A stretch of DNA of 64,000 nt from Pseudarthrobacter sulfonivorans (GCF_024391045.1 NZ_JANFCZ010000008.1:62001-126000), one strand, 5' to 3'; positions 9,058 through 19,139 are shown, counted from the first letter of the stretch. Numbers and translations are program-made. Notes: a model not told the origin generated them from the sequence alone.

Positions 9058-10338
9058 TTACAGGACCGGGAGGACCTCCATGCCGCCGAGGTACTTCTGC
9101 AGGGCGGCGGGGACGTTGACTGAGCCGTCGGCGTTCTGGTGGTGCTCCAGCAGCGCTACGATCCAACGGGTGGTGGCAAGGGTGCCGTTCAGGGTGGCCA
9201 CGGCACGGGTGCCCTTGGCTACGCCCTCGTCATTGATAACGCGCTCACGGATGTTCAGGCGGCGGGCCTGGAAGGTGGTGCAGTTCGATGTGGAGGTGAG
9301 CTCACGGTAGGCGCCCTGGGTGGGAACCCAGGCTTCGCAGTCGAACTTCCGGGCGGCGGACATGCCGAGGTCCCCTGCCGCCGTGTCGATGACCCGGTAG
9401 GGCAGCTCGCACTTGGCCAGCATCTCCTCTTCCCACGCCAGAAGCCGCTCATGCTCGGCCGCGGCCTCTTCCACCGTGGTGTAGATGAACATCTCAACCT
9501 TGTTGAACTGGTGCACGCGGATGATGCCGCGGGTGTCCTTACCGTGCGAGCCGGCCTCGCGCCGGTAGCAGGAGCTCTGGCCGGCGAACCGGATGGGACC
9601 GGATGCGAGGTCCAGGATTTCGTCCGCGTGGTAACCGGCCAGGGCAACCTCGGAGGTCCCCACAAGGTAAAGGTCGTCCTCCGCGAGACGGTAGATCTCG
9701 GCGTCGTGCTTTACATCAAAACCGGTGCCCTGCATCGTCTCGGGGCGCACCAACGTGGGGGTGATCATGGGGATGAAGCCCGCCTCGATGGCCTGGTCCA
9801 TCGCCATCTGAAGCAGCGCCATTTCCAGCCGCGCACCCACGCCGCGCAGGAAGTAGAAGCGGGAGCCGGAGACCTTCGCGCCGCGCTCCATGTCGATCGC
9901 ACCGATCAGCTCACCAATTTCCAGGTGGTCTTTGGGCTCGAAATCGGGGAATTCGCGGGGCGTGCCCACGGTCTTGACCACAACGTAGTCGTCCTCGCCG
10001 CCCTCGGGAACTCCGTCTTCAATTAGGTTCGGGATGGACCGCAGCAGTTCGTCCTGCTTGGCCTGCACAGCGTCAGCCTCCGCGGACGCTGCCTTGACAG
10101 TGTTGGCCAGTTCCTTGACCTCGGCGAGAAGGGCTTTCTTCTCATCACCTTTGGCCTGCGCCACCTTCTTGCCGAAGACATTCTGCTCGGCGCGGAGATT
10201 TTCGTACCGGATCAGGGCAGCCCGCCGGGCGGAGTCCGCGGCGATGATCGCGTCCACCACTGATTCGTCGGCGCCGCGGGCGCGCTGGCTGGCACGGAAC
10301 TTGTCCGGGTTTTCGCTGAGCTCTTTTACGTCGATCAC
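9058..10338 (-). CDS. serS: Seryl-tRNA synthetase
   Basis: Class II aminoacyl-tRNA synthetase that charges tRNA-Ser (and tRNA-Sec where present). The 426-residue length is normal. The N-terminal 100 residues form the long antiparallel coiled coil that grips the tRNA long arm ([15 protein letters not shown] to [12 protein letters not shown]). Catalytic motifs 2 and 3 are visible as [17 protein letters not shown] and [27 protein letters not shown] is the serine-site TxE region. The start is GTG 10338, preceded at exactly 6 nt by TACTCT and without a ribosome site, which suggests leaderless translation. It is convergent with the 7984 gene and divergent from the lipid kinase. Confidence 0.97.
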   Translation of the reverse strand: MIDVKELSENPDKFRASQRARGADESVVDAIIAADSARRAALIRYENLRAEQNVFGKKVAQAKGDEKKALLAEVKELANTVKAASAEADAVQAKQDELLRSIPNLIEDGVPEGGEDDYVVVKTVGTPREFPDFEPKDHLEIGELIGAIDMERGAKVSGSRFYFLRGVGARLEMALLQMAMDQAIEAGFIPMITPTLVRPETMQGTGFDVKHDAEIYRLAEDDLYLVGTSEVALAGYHADEILDLASGPIRFAGQSSCYRREAGSHGKDTRGIIRVHQFNKVEMFIYTTVEEAAAEHERLLAWEEEMLAKCELPYRVIDTAAGDLGMSAARKFDCEAWVPTQGAYRELTSTSNCTTFQARRLNIRERVINDEGVAKGTRAVATLNGTLATTRWIVALLEHHQNADGSVNVPAALQKYLGGMEVLPVL

Positions 10339-10344
10339 CAGACA

Positions 10345-10350
10345 AGAGTA
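10345..10350 (-). promoter_or_regulatory. -10 element TACTCT of serS (leaderless)
   Basis: On the minus strand TACTCT is followed by six bases and then the GTG start of serS, so transcription should begin at or next to the start codon. Confidence 0.55.
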
Positions 10351-10412
10351 TCTAATCCGGCGCGTGCAAGGCTGCGGGGCAAAAAGCGGAATGCGCGGCG
10401 CCGCGCCCGGGC

Positions 10413-10418
10413 TACTGT
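10413..10418 (+). promoter_or_regulatory. -10 element TACTGT of the lipid kinase
   Basis: TACTGT ends 9 nt before the ATG at 10428; no ribosome site is present, so a 0-3 nt leader is likely. Confidence 0.45.
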
Positions 10419-10427
10419 TGAAGCACC

Positions 10428-11486
10428 ATGGACGACTGGCTTCTCTACCTCCTCAGCGCGGCAGCGTTGGCTTTCGCTGTCTCGAGTTGGTGGGGTGTGC
10501 GCAAGCTCAAGGCCCTGCACGTACGCAGTGCCGTCAATGAGGTCGCGCACGAGGCCGGCCTGAGCCACCAGCGCGTGGCCGTCATCCTCAACCCCGTCAA
10601 AGCACGCGCCGCCGAGGCGAAAGCCGCCATCCAGCGAGCCTGCCTGACAGCCGGTTGGGACGAACCCCTTTTTCTGGAGACGACGGCGGAGGATCCCGGC
10701 CATTCCCAGGCGAAGGCGGCGCTGGACTTCAAGGCCGACGTCGTCCTGGTGGGCGGCGGCGACGGTACGGTACGGGTGGTGGCCGAGTCCCTCGCGCACA
10801 CCGATGTTGCCATGGGCATCATTCCGCTGGGGACCGGAAACCTGCTGGCCCGCAATGTTGACCTGGACGTCAACGATCTGCGCGCCAACATCCACACGGC
10901 GCTGTTCGGACAGCAGCGTTACATAGACACCGCCCGGATGGGTATCGAGAACTCCCGCACCGGCCACTCCTCCGGACATCTCTTCCTGGTGATCGCCGGG
11001 ATCGGAATGGACGCGGAAATCCTGGCAGACACCAACGACGGGCTCAAGAAGGCAGTGGGCTGGCTCGCGTATACCGAGGCCGGCATGCGGCACTTGCCGG
11101 GCCGGCGGCGGAAAGTATCAGTCTCCCTGGATGAAAGCCCGGAACAAGTCCGGAACATCCGCAGTGTCCTGTTCGCCAACTGCGGTCTGGTGCCCGGCGG
11201 CATTGATTTCATCCCGGAAGCCATGATCGACGACGGCATGCTCGACGTGGTGGTCATGAGCCCGCGCAGCGCCTTCGGCTGGCTCGCCATGTACGGGAAA
11301 ATCCTCTTCAAGCACAGGGGCAACCTCCCCATCATGACCATGTACCGGGCGGGGAAGATCATCATCAAGTGCCCGGAACCGATGCCAACCCAGATCGACG
11401 GCGACCCGTCCGGTCTGGCGACCAAGGTCACCGTCCAGGTGGCGCCCCGGTCGCTCCTGATCAGGGTGAAGGGTCAGCAGCCCTGA
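10428..11486 (+). CDS. Diacylglycerol kinase-family lipid kinase
   Basis: A 352-residue DAGK-catalytic-domain protein (DgkB/YegS type) that phosphorylates a lipid alcohol such as diacylglycerol. Residues 1-24 are a hydrophobic N-terminal anchor, which is an addition to the usual soluble fold. The nucleotide-binding motif [12 protein letters not shown] is at about residue 109 and [12 protein letters not shown] at about 135. The C-terminal half has [21 protein letters not shown] and the late IDGDPSG, both typical. The lipid specificity cannot be told. It converges on the small gene at 11500 with a 13-bp gap. Confidence 0.9.
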   Translation: MDDWLLYLLSAAALAFAVSSWWGVRKLKALHVRSAVNEVAHEAGLSHQRVAVILNPVKARAAEAKAAIQRACLTAGWDEPLFLETTAEDPGHSQAKAALDFKADVVLVGGGDGTVRVVAESLAHTDVAMGIIPLGTGNLLARNVDLDVNDLRANIHTALFGQQRYIDTARMGIENSRTGHSSGHLFLVIAGIGMDAEILADTNDGLKKAVGWLAYTEAGMRHLPGRRRKVSVSLDESPEQVRNIRSVLFANCGLVPGGIDFIPEAMIDDGMLDVVVMSPRSAFGWLAMYGKILFKHRGNLPIMTMYRAGKIIIKCPEPMPTQIDGDPSGLATKVTVQVAPRSLLIRVKGQQP

Positions 11487-11499
11487 GCTGAGGCGGGCG

Positions 11500-11709
11500 T
11501 CATGCGGTGGCTTTCTTCGCGGCTTCCTCGGCTGCGGCCTTGGCGGCCCGCGCCTCAGACTGCTCGCGGATCATGGCCTGTTCCTCTTCGAAACGCAGGC
11601 GGTCGGCGCGGTCTGCTTCATCGCCGTCCCAGTCCTGGTTGTCTGCGGCCGGCTTGGGGTTAACAATCATGCCCTGGCCGTCATCGTCTGTGCTGCTGCT
11701 GGTATTCAT
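11500..11709 (-). CDS. Small charged hypothetical protein
   Basis: A 69-residue protein, very polar. The N-terminal half is acidic and disordered-looking (STDDDGQG, DWDGDEADRADR). The C-terminal half is a probable single amphipathic helix rich in Ala, Glu, Arg and Lys (EEEQAMIREQSEARAAKAAAEEAAKK). The ATG follows a good ribosome site (GAAGGGAG, 7 nt upstream), which supports a real gene. I cannot assign a function. It lies between the lipid kinase (convergent) and pheA (same strand, 84 bp upstream). Confidence 0.6.
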   Translation of the reverse strand: MNTSSSTDDDGQGMIVNPKPAADNQDWDGDEADRADRLRFEEEQAMIREQSEARAAKAAAEEAAKKATA

Positions 11710-11793
11710 GACATGCTCCCTTCGTTAGGGGCCGTCCCCCAAGTGGATCAAGCAAGCATACGCACAGTAACAATCCCGCGGAAGTACCCTTTC

Positions 11794-12774
11794 CTACGCT
11801 GTGGGCGAAGCTTCGGAAGCGGTTTCGGGCTCGATTGATGCACTGCCGAGAATTCCATTCACCCATTGATGCGCTGCACGGAATGCCTCGTCGGAGGTGT
11901 GCGCAGCAACGAGGACTTTCTGTGCATCCGCGCGGCCGTAGGATCCCAGGAACCGGGTGGCCGGGCTGATGCGGTGAAGTCCTGCGAGTGCATCGGCTAC
12001 CCGGGCATCCCGGACATGGCCGTCAGCGTCGATGCTGAAGAAGTAGTGGCCCAGATACTGTCCGGTGGGCCGGGACTCGATCCGGCTGAGGTTCACTCCC
12101 CGGGTGGCAAACTGATCAAGGATTTCCATGAGCGCCCCCGGCCGGTCCTCGGGCAGCGGCACCACCACGGTGGTCTTGTCCGCTCCCGTCGGCTCAGGTA
12201 AGGCACCGGGCCGGCTCACCAGGATGAACCGCGTAACTGCGCCGGGATTATCCCCGATGTCCTCTGCAAGGACGCCGAGTCCGGGCTGTTCCTCAGCCAC
12301 TATCGGCGCACAGATGGCGGCATCGTAGTGGGCGCCGTCCGCCAGCAGGCCCATGGCGGCGGCCGCCGTGGAGGAGCCCGGAACGTATTCCGCTCCAGGA
12401 ATGTTCGCTTCAACCCACAGGCGGCATTGGGCCCATGCGTGGCCGTGGGTCGAGATGCGGCGGATGTCCGCGAGCGTCACCCCCGGGCGGGCCACCAGCA
12501 CAAAACTAATGGGGACCAGCACTTCCCGGGTGATCCGGAGTTCCGGGCCACCCGCAATGGCGTCCAGAGTGGCCGTGACGCCGCCTTCCACGGAGTTCTC
12601 GATCGGGACCATGGCGGCATGCGCGGAACCGTTCCGGACCATGTCCAGCGCAGCATTAACATTGGAGGCCGGGACGCGGACGGCCTCCGCAGCCCCGGGC
12701 ACCTGCATCAGCGCGGCTTCCGTGAAGGTTCCCTCGGGTCCGAGGAAGGTATAGATAGCGGCTGACGCGGGCAT
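11794..12774 (-). CDS. pheA: Prephenate dehydratase
   Basis: Converts prephenate to phenylpyruvate, the committed step to phenylalanine. The 326-residue monofunctional form has the periplasmic-binding-like catalytic domain (residues about 6-185, beginning YTFLGPEGTFTEAAL; catalytic-region Thr in TRFILVSR). A C-terminal ACT domain for phenylalanine feedback follows (VVPLPEDRPGALMEIL, then NLSRIESRPTG at about 235). No chorismate-mutase domain is fused. The ATG has GAAGGA 7 nt upstream. The rhodanese gene lies 41 bp upstream on the same strand, so the two may be co-transcribed. Confidence 0.95.
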   Translation of the reverse strand: MPASAAIYTFLGPEGTFTEAALMQVPGAAEAVRVPASNVNAALDMVRNGSAHAAMVPIENSVEGGVTATLDAIAGGPELRITREVLVPISFVLVARPGVTLADIRRISTHGHAWAQCRLWVEANIPGAEYVPGSSTAAAAMGLLADGAHYDAAICAPIVAEEQPGLGVLAEDIGDNPGAVTRFILVSRPGALPEPTGADKTTVVVPLPEDRPGALMEILDQFATRGVNLSRIESRPTGQYLGHYFFSIDADGHVRDARVADALAGLHRISPATRFLGSYGRADAQKVLVAAHTSDEAFRAAHQWVNGILGSASIEPETASEASPTA

Positions 12775-12815
12775 GGCATGGTCCTTCAGGGCGATGGATT
12801 CAGGGGGACCGCGGC

Positions 12816-13142
12816 TTAAAGCACCAGCGGCTTGAGCCCGTTATCGGACACCAGCGGCTTGCCCGACTCCAGCCATTGATCCATGCCGCCAGCGACATTA
12901 ATGGCTGCGTAGCCCTTGCCGGTGAGCCACTGGGCAGCCCGGAAGGAGCGCCCGCCGGTCCGGCAGATGACGTACAGGTCCTGGTCCGGGTCCAGTTCCT
13001 CCAGGCGCGCGGGGAGCTGATCCAGTGGAATGTGCAGGGCGCCCTCGGCGTGGCCGGCCACCCATTCGTAGTCTTCGCGGACGTCCAGAATGGCCGCATC
13101 TTCCGGAACGTCACTAACAGGCACGGACTCGAAATCGCTCAC
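12816..13142 (-). CDS. Single-domain rhodanese-like sulfurtransferase
   Basis: A 108-residue single rhodanese domain. The active-site loop is ICRTGGRS with catalytic Cys60, and the family starts (ILDVREDYEWVAGHAEGALHIPL) are clear. Such small proteins move sulfane sulfur between carriers; the physiological donor and acceptor are unknown. The start is GTG 13142 because AAAGGGGATCC is directly upstream; the longer frame to 13193 has no better site. It is divergent from the amidase and upstream of pheA. Confidence 0.9.
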   Translation of the reverse strand: MSDFESVPVSDVPEDAAILDVREDYEWVAGHAEGALHIPLDQLPARLEELDPDQDLYVICRTGGRSFRAAQWLTGKGYAAINVAGGMDQWLESGKPLVSDNGLKPLVL

Positions 13143-13251
13143 GGGATCCCCTTTCGAATGACTATGGTCTCCTCCCAGCCTAGCGCCGGCCACCAGCCAT
13201 CCTGGCCGGGAACGGTCAGGTTACGCTTCTACAAGATCCAAAGGAGGACCC

Positions 13252-14721
13252 TTGCCCGCTGAGCAGACCACCGGCTCCCTGAGCGACCTGCACAAAATGC
13301 CCGCAGTCCAACTGCGGGATTCCCTTCGCTCCGGGGAGCTCTCGGCCCGTGAAACGGCGGCCCACTTCCTGGCCCGCATCGCCGAGCGCAACCCCCTGCT
13401 GGGCGCCTTTATTACCGTCACCGCCGAACAGGCCATGGCCGATGCGGGCGCAGCCGATGACCGCTTTGCCCGGCTCCGGAAGAGTTCTGCAACCACTGCC
13501 GGCCCCAGCCTGGAGGGCCTGCCGCTCCTGCACGGCATGCCGCTGGCCTTCAAGGACCTGACCGATGTGGCGGGCGTGGTGACGACCCATGGCAGCGCGG
13601 CGCTGGAGCACAAACCTGCGCCCGCCGACGGGGCGCTGGCTGCAGTCCTGAAAGCTGCAGGTGTGATCTCGCTGGGCAAGACCCAGGTTCCCGAGTTCGG
13701 GCTGACGGCATACAGCGAAAACCGCATCGCTCCGCCGTCGCGCAATCCCCACGCCTCCAGCCGCAGTTCCGGCGGTTCCTCCGGCGGCAGCGCCGCCGCG
13801 GTGGCCGCGGGCCTGATCCCCTTTGCGCCAGGGAGCGACGGCGGCGGTTCCATTCGCATCCCGGCGGCGGCGTGCGGGTTGGTGGGACTCAAACCGGGCC
13901 GCGGGCTGGTGCCCTCGGGTGAGGGCGCGGCTGACGCCGCAGGGCTGGTGGTTGCCGGTCCCCTGGCCCGGAGTGCCGCCGACGCTGCCCTCCTGTTGGA
14001 CGCGCTGGTGCCCGCCCCAAAAAGCGGCTACCTCGACGCCGTGGCCCAGGAACCGCGTCCGCTGCGGATCGGACTCAGCCTGGACAGCCCCTGGGCTGCT
14101 GCCTTCCCGTTCGCTCCTGAGCCGGAGGCACTGGCGGCGCTGCGGGCAGGCCGCGAAATGCTGGAACATGCCGGGCACACCGTGACCGAGGCCGGCATCC
14201 GCTACGACAACCGTTACCCCGACGCCTTCACGACGGCCTGGACCGCCGCCGTCGGAAACGCCCGGATCAGCCCGCAGCGCGAGGCGTCACTGACCCCGCT
14301 TACCAAAACGTTCCGCCGCCGGGCCCAGCAGCGCAGCGGGGCGAAGCTGGACGAATCGCTCGCGTTCCTCCGGCAGTTCACACGTGACACCATCACCCAG
14401 TACCGGGCCTGGGATCTCATGCTCATGCCGGCCCTGGCACAGACGCCGCGTCCGGTGGGATGGTTTACCGGCGCCACCCACGGGGACGGACGCTGGCCCG
14501 CCGCTGACTGGGCGGGGGACGCCGACGACGACTACCGCAGGCAGTGCGAATTCGCGCCGTGGTCCTCCATGGTGAACGTTTGCGGCCTGCCGGCGGTGAC
14601 CGTGCCCGTGTACTGGACCGGCGGACAACCGGGTGAGGGCCTTCCGATGGGCATCCAACTGGTTGGTCCCGAGGGCTCCGAGTTACTCCTCCTGCAGGTG
14701 GCTGCACAGCTGGGATTCTGA
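13252..14721 (+). CDS. Amidase-signature family amidase
   Basis: A 489-residue amidase of the Ser-cisSer-Lys class, cytoplasmic by absence of a signal peptide, likely hydrolysing a small amide. The triad is visible as Lys101 (AFKDL), cis-Ser176 in the SSGGSSGGS loop and nucleophile Ser200 in DGGGSIRIPA. It is not GatA by context: no gatB or gatC is near. The start is a TTG at 13252 chosen because AAGGAGG is 6-7 nt upstream. The length and motif order are standard; the substrate is unknown. Confidence 0.9.
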   Translation: MPAEQTTGSLSDLHKMPAVQLRDSLRSGELSARETAAHFLARIAERNPLLGAFITVTAEQAMADAGAADDRFARLRKSSATTAGPSLEGLPLLHGMPLAFKDLTDVAGVVTTHGSAALEHKPAPADGALAAVLKAAGVISLGKTQVPEFGLTAYSENRIAPPSRNPHASSRSSGGSSGGSAAAVAAGLIPFAPGSDGGGSIRIPAAACGLVGLKPGRGLVPSGEGAADAAGLVVAGPLARSAADAALLLDALVPAPKSGYLDAVAQEPRPLRIGLSLDSPWAAAFPFAPEPEALAALRAGREMLEHAGHTVTEAGIRYDNRYPDAFTTAWTAAVGNARISPQREASLTPLTKTFRRRAQQRSGAKLDESLAFLRQFTRDTITQYRAWDLMLMPALAQTPRPVGWFTGATHGDGRWPAADWAGDADDDYRRQCEFAPWSSMVNVCGLPAVTVPVYWTGGQPGEGLPMGIQLVGPEGSELLLLQVAAQLGF

Positions 14722-14805
14722 AGTCGGGTTGAACAGCCGCAGAGTGTCGACTCTGAGGTCAAACGGGTGGACGATTAAGGGGCAGTCACCAAAAGGAGGC
14801 CTGTG

Positions 14806-15009
14806 ATGTGCTATTCATCAAGCAAGGATTTCGGGTGGGGAACCAAGAAGGAAACCACTCGCGAACCTGAGACGCGCCAGCAGACACCGCCGGACCGTTC
14901 CGAGCCGCATTACACCGCTAAGGACTTCACTTTCTGGGCTTTCCCGCGCTGGCGGAAGACCCATGAATCCGAGGAACCTGCCGCTGCACGGACCAGCGAG
15001 AAAGTCTGA
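14806..15009 (+). CDS. Small conserved hypothetical protein
   Basis: A 67-residue polar protein beginning MCYSSSKDFGWGTKKE. The N-terminal CYSS-K-FGWG-KKE pattern recurs in small actinobacterial proteins as far as I recall, but no function is known to me. There is no transmembrane segment. An AAAAGGAGG ribosome site lies 6 nt before the ATG at 14806; the GTG at 14803 is too close to it. A strong intrinsic-type hairpin follows 24 bp after the stop. Confidence 0.65.
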   Translation: MCYSSSKDFGWGTKKETTREPETRQQTPPDRSEPHYTAKDFTFWAFPRWRKTHESEEPAAARTSEKV

Positions 15010-15033
15010 CTCGTTGGCGAAGCCTGCTTGAAG

Positions 15034-15055
15034 AAAGGCCCCGCCCGGGGCCTTT
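15034..15055 (+). terminator. Hairpin terminator
   Basis: A perfect 9-bp stem AAAGGCCCC/GGGGCCTTT with a 4-nt loop, followed by a short pyrimidine run (CCCCT). It ends the 14806 gene. Confidence 0.7.
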
Positions 15056-15150
15056 CCCCTGCCCCGGCACGGCACCGCATGGCATTGCCGCGGCGCCAGC
15101 CCCGCCGGGAGCCGCCCGCACCACCGCAGTGAATCTGGAGGGAAACTCAC

Positions 15151-15528
15151 ATGCGCGGACACTACGTACACCAAGCATCCCTGTTAATGGCCACCGGATC
15201 CGATCCCGGGGCACCGGGTGCGGCCATCACCCTTGAACTATGCGGAAGCTGGGACCATGAACCGCCGTGCCCGCTGGCCCCGCATCACACAGGCCATTCC
15301 CGGGACGGCAACGAGGTCAGGCTCAGGGTGGTCTTCGCCGCCGAACCCGCCAGGGAAAACGAAGTCCGTCGCCGGATCGAAAAGGCCCTGGCCGGCGGGT
15401 CACTCACGGGCCCGGGCGGAGTGAAAACGAACTGGACGTTCCGTGACAGCGGGCCTGCCGTACTCAGCGACGCGGAACGGGAGCAGGCGGCCCGGATCGC
15501 CGCCAAGGCCCCGTCCGCGGAAACTTAG
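15151..15528 (+). CDS. Conserved hypothetical protein
   Basis: A 125-residue soluble protein with a ribosome site (GGAGGG) before its ATG. The middle reads VRLRVVFAAEPARENEVRRRIEKAL, suggesting an alpha/beta fold. The N-terminal half has a cluster that could bind metal (CGSWDHEPPCPLAPHHTGHSR: two Cys and four His), which is striking but of unknown meaning. I do not recognise a family. It lies between the terminator at 15034 and the convergent DUF4190 gene. Confidence 0.55.
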   Translation: MRGHYVHQASLLMATGSDPGAPGAAITLELCGSWDHEPPCPLAPHHTGHSRDGNEVRLRVVFAAEPARENEVRRRIEKALAGGSLTGPGGVKTNWTFRDSGPAVLSDAEREQAARIAAKAPSAET

Positions 15529-15602
15529 TCCCGCCGGAAACTTTGTCCGGTTGTAACCCAGTCCTGCCGGAGCCGGGAGCTGCTGCCGGCTGGTCCGGAA
15601 TC

Positions 15603-16202
15603 CTAGTATCCGTAAGAGGTCCGGTAGGCCGACAGCCCGAAGATCAGGAGCAGCCAGAACGCACCGTAGCCGAGCAGGCACAGGTAGCCCAGGACCAGCC
15701 CGGTGATGGACATGCCCTTGCCGGAAGGTTCACGGCCGAGCGCCAGGTGGCCGGTGATGATCGCCGCGAGCTGTGGAATGAGGAACCAGCCCAGCAGGAC
15801 CGAGGAAATACCGCAGACCATGCTCGTGATGCTGAGGCCCTTGGGCTCGACCGCTGGCAGGCCATAGTACTGGCCGTAGGGGCTGGGCTGGGCATAGGGG
15901 CTCGGCGGGCCGTAAGGGCTGCCCGGTTGGGCGTAGGGCGCACCGGACTGCTGCTCGGCAGGCTGGCTGTACGCGCCCGTGCCGTATTGGGACCCGCCGT
16001 CGTGGGAGCCGCCATCCTGGGACCCGCCGTATTGGGAGCCGGACTCTGTTCCGCCCTTGCTCCAGTCATAAAGGGGCGGCGCGGGAATCTCCGGACCCTG
16101 CGGTGGCACAAACTGTGGCGGCTCGTACGCGGGCGGCGGACCGTCCGGCCCCTGGGCGCCGGTCCCTTGGGAATCCGGGCGCGGCGTTGTCTGGTCACTC
16201 AT
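15603..16202 (-). CDS. DUF4190-type membrane protein with Pro/Gly/Gln-rich N-terminus
   Basis: A 199-residue protein. The first 115 residues are disordered, rich in Pro, Gly, Gln, Ser and Tyr, with repeated GGSQ/GGSH and PYAQPxSPYG units. The C-terminal 80 residues hold two transmembrane helices (SITSMVCGISSVLLGWF and LVLGYLCLLGYGAFWLLLIFG) with the DUF4190 GHLALG.....G....G pattern between them. Such proteins are inner-membrane proteins of unknown function. It is 55 bp downstream of the NERD gene on the same strand and probably shares its transcript. Confidence 0.75.
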   Translation of the reverse strand: MSDQTTPRPDSQGTGAQGPDGPPPAYEPPQFVPPQGPEIPAPPLYDWSKGGTESGSQYGGSQDGGSHDGGSQYGTGAYSQPAEQQSGAPYAQPGSPYGPPSPYAQPSPYGQYYGLPAVEPKGLSITSMVCGISSVLLGWFLIPQLAAIITGHLALGREPSGKGMSITGLVLGYLCLLGYGAFWLLLIFGLSAYRTSYGY

Positions 16203-16257
16203 GGTTTCCCCCGATCGCAGTCTTCGCTTCCAGCCTACCGCCGCACCTCCTGCGGTC

Positions 16258-17208
16258 CTATCGTCCTAAATACGGCAGCACGTACACAGCAAAAATCACA
16301 AAGCCGGCGAGGCAGAGCAAGCGGCCAATCCCCGCTGCGGCCTGCTGTTGGGCATTCGCTTTCCGGTATCCGTAGCCGCCACTCGCCCCGGCGGCGACGG
16401 CCGGGAGCTGACGATGATGGGAATCGCGCGGCTCCGCCGGACGGCCGGACGCATCAGCCGCCCGGGACGCATCCGGGCGGCCGGTCGAACCCAACCGGGA
16501 CGCATCAGCCTGCCGCGGCACATCCGGGCGCCGCGAATTTTCGGGCCCGCGGGACGCCTCAGGCCCGCGGACCGGCGGAGCCACACGGTTGCTGGCCAAA
16601 GACCTCAGCGCGGGATCTTCGGCGGCCGGTTCCTGCATGAGCTCCTGGCTGAGGTGCGCGTACAGGCCCGCCACCGCCTGCTGGTCAAGCACGGGCGGCA
16701 AGGACAGCACGGCCTCAACAACGCGTTCGGCACCTGTGACGGCGACGTCCGCATTGGTGACGGCGAAGAGGTCCGGCTGCGCAGCGAGGCAGATCAGCGG
16801 GCGGACCAAGCGGCGATGCGGCGGCGGCAACACCGAGGCCACGGCGGCGCACTGCGCCAACGCCCCTTCCACTGACTGTGTCCGCGCGAACCTGCCCTGC
16901 CACAGGACCCCGGCGGAAACGCGGACTTCGCCTGTCCAGTTCTTGGCTTCCACCACCACCACGCCGCCCGGACCCACCAGTACGTGATCCAGGCTTGCCC
17001 TTGGCCGGCCGGGCCAGTGCACGTCGTGGAGCAGGAACCAGCCGTGCGGGACAAGCAGGTTCAGGTGTTCGGCAACAATCCGCTCTCCCACCGCGCCGTC
17101 GTCCCAGGATTTGGTGGCCTGCTCGGTCTGGTCCAGTTGGCGTTTGAGCCTTTGCACGCGCTCCGCTGCGAGCCTTGACTGCTCGGCCGCGCCGTCTCCT
17201 GCCCGCAT
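16258..17208 (-). CDS. NERD-domain protein with C-terminal membrane anchor
   Basis: A 316-residue protein with a nuclease-related (NERD) domain at about residues 40-155. Its restriction-fold marks are GERIVAEHL, LDHVLVGPGGVVVVEAKNW (the D..ExK core) and QCAAVASVL. A Pro/Arg/Ala-rich low-complexity stretch with repeated RPDASR units follows (about 205-270), then one transmembrane helix at the C-terminus (LLCLAGFVIFAVYVLPYL). The start is taken at ATG 17208 with GAGGGG upstream, not at 17247. Function of NERD proteins is predicted nuclease; direct evidence is not visible here. Confidence 0.75.
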   Translation of the reverse strand: MRAGDGAAEQSRLAAERVQRLKRQLDQTEQATKSWDDGAVGERIVAEHLNLLVPHGWFLLHDVHWPGRPRASLDHVLVGPGGVVVVEAKNWTGEVRVSAGVLWQGRFARTQSVEGALAQCAAVASVLPPPHRRLVRPLICLAAQPDLFAVTNADVAVTGAERVVEAVLSLPPVLDQQAVAGLYAHLSQELMQEPAAEDPALRSLASNRVAPPVRGPEASRGPENSRRPDVPRQADASRLGSTGRPDASRAADASGRPAEPRDSHHRQLPAVAAGASGGYGYRKANAQQQAAAGIGRLLCLAGFVIFAVYVLPYLGR

Positions 17209-17446
17209 GACCCGCCCCTCACTTTCCTGGCGGCTTAACTGCCGCATGCACGACGACGGTGCTGCCGCCGTCGAGCGTTCCCCGCTGACTTTTCCGAACG
17301 TAACAGCGGGCGCGGGGGCCGGTATATAAGTACTTTTGGGCTGAGGTACTCAGGTTTAACCACCTGTTCATGACTTTCCGCGTCACAGCGTCCGAATTTT
17401 GGACCGGGGCGTACTGCCGTCCGCCTGCTTCTGGCATGCTGGTCCC

Positions 17447-19129
17447 ATGGCTAGCCGCGCGGGCACAGTTGCCCAACCCCAGGACCTTGTTGACATCACT
17501 GCGCTCCTTGACGCGTACTACGACATATCGCCGGATCTGGGTGATCCGGGCCAGCGCGTAGCGTTCGGCACGTCGGGGCACCGGGGATCCAGCCTCAAGG
17601 CATCGTTCAACGAAAAGCACATTGTTGCCATCACGCAGGCCATCGTGGAATACCGCGCCGGGCAGGGCATCACCGGCCCGCTGTTCCTGGCGAAGGACAC
17701 CCACGCGCTGAGCGAGCCGGCACAGAATTCTGCGCTGGAGGTCCTCGCTGCCAACGGCGTGAACGTGCTGGTGGACGCCCGCCACGGTTACACGCCCACC
17801 CCTGCCCTGAGCCACGCCATCCTGACGTACAACAACAACCGCGCTGCCGGGGCGCCGGAGGCGGACGGCATTGTGGTCACGCCCAGCCACAACCCGCCCG
17901 CAGACGGCGGTTTCAAGTACAACCCGCCGCACGGCGGCCCCGCCGATTCGGACGCGACGGGCTGGATCGCCAACCGCGCCAATGAACTTTTGGAGAACGA
18001 CCTCCGCGGCGTCAAGCGCATCCCGGTGGCTGACGCCCTCGCGGCGGACAGCACCGGCAAGTTCGATTTCCTCAGCAGCTACGTTGACGATCTCCCGTCC
18101 GTGCTGAACCTGGAGGCCATCCGCGACGCCGGAGTCCGCATCGGCGCCGATCCCATGGGCGGCGCGTCCGTGGACTACTGGGGCGAGATCGCCGAGCGGC
18201 ACCACCTGGACCTCACGGTGGTGAACCCCACCATTGACCCGCAGTTTGCGTTTATGACCCTGGACTGGGACGAAAAGATCCGCATGGACTGCTCCTCACC
18301 GTCCGCCATGGCGTCCCTGATCAAGCGGATGTCCGACGGCGGCGCTGGTTCTGCGTCTGGCGCCGCCTTTGACATCGCCACGGGGAATGACGCGGACGCC
18401 GACCGCCACGGCATCGTCACGCCTCTTGTCGACGGGGTGGGCGGGCTGATGAACCCGAACCACTACCTCGCCGTCGCCATCGATTACCTGTACCGCAACC
18501 GCAGCGGCTGGAACCCGAACTCCGTGGTGGGCAAAACCCTGGTCTCCTCCTCGATCATCGATCGCGTGGCCGAAAGCCTCGGCCGCAAACTCGTCGAGGT
18601 GCCCGTCGGCTTCAAGTGGTTTGTGCCCGGCCTGCTCTCCGGCGAGGGCGCGTTCGGCGGCGAGGAATCGGCCGGCGCATCGTTCAACAAGAAGGACGGC
18701 AGTGTTTGGACCACCGACAAGGACGGCATCCTGCTGGCGCTCCTTGCCTCGGAGATCACCGCCGTCACGGGCAAGTCCCCCTCGCAGCTGTACAAGGGCC
18801 TGACCGACCAGTTCGGCGCCCCCGTCTACGCACGCATCGATGCAGCCGCCACGCGGGAGCAGAAGGCGGCACTCGGCAAGCTCTCGCCGTCGGACGTTAC
18901 GGCCACTGAACTGGCGGGCGAAACCATCACCGCCAAGCTGACCGAGGCGCCCGGCAACGGCGCGCCCATCGGCGGCCTGAAGGTAGTCACGGAAAACGCC
19001 TGGTTCGCCGCCCGTCCGTCCGGCACCGAAGATGTGTACAAAATCTACGCCGAGTCCTTCAAGGGCGAGGAGCACCTTAAGCAGGTCCAGGCCGAGGCCA
19101 AGGCCCTGGTGGACAGCGTCATCTCCTGA
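17447..19129 (+). CDS. pgm: Phosphoglucomutase (alpha-D-glucose specific)
   Basis: Interconverts glucose-1-phosphate and glucose-6-phosphate, linking glycolysis to glycogen, trehalose and cell-surface sugars. At 560 residues it matches the E. coli Pgm form. Motifs are [10 protein letters not shown] near the N-terminus, active Ser147 in VTPSHNP, the metal loop NDADADRHG, the sugar loop GGEESAGAS and phosphate-binding [13 protein letters not shown] 17447 is chosen because it aligns with the family N-terminus; the longer frame (17399) adds unrelated residues. No ribosome site is evident, and CATGCT ends 6 nt upstream, so it may be leaderless with a weak -10. Confidence 0.96.
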   Translation: MASRAGTVAQPQDLVDITALLDAYYDISPDLGDPGQRVAFGTSGHRGSSLKASFNEKHIVAITQAIVEYRAGQGITGPLFLAKDTHALSEPAQNSALEVLAANGVNVLVDARHGYTPTPALSHAILTYNNNRAAGAPEADGIVVTPSHNPPADGGFKYNPPHGGPADSDATGWIANRANELLENDLRGVKRIPVADALAADSTGKFDFLSSYVDDLPSVLNLEAIRDAGVRIGADPMGGASVDYWGEIAERHHLDLTVVNPTIDPQFAFMTLDWDEKIRMDCSSPSAMASLIKRMSDGGAGSASGAAFDIATGNDADADRHGIVTPLVDGVGGLMNPNHYLAVAIDYLYRNRSGWNPNSVVGKTLVSSSIIDRVAESLGRKLVEVPVGFKWFVPGLLSGEGAFGGEESAGASFNKKDGSVWTTDKDGILLALLASEITAVTGKSPSQLYKGLTDQFGAPVYARIDAAATREQKAALGKLSPSDVTATELAGETITAKLTEAPGNGAPIGGLKVVTENAWFAARPSGTEDVYKIYAESFKGEEHLKQVQAEAKALVDSVIS

Positions 19130-19139
19130 CCTAAAAGCG

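Noticed and set aside
9001..10427. tRNA-Ser or T-box near serS
   Set aside because: No cloverleaf or T-box core was seen; the serS start appears leaderless, which leaves no room for a leader element.
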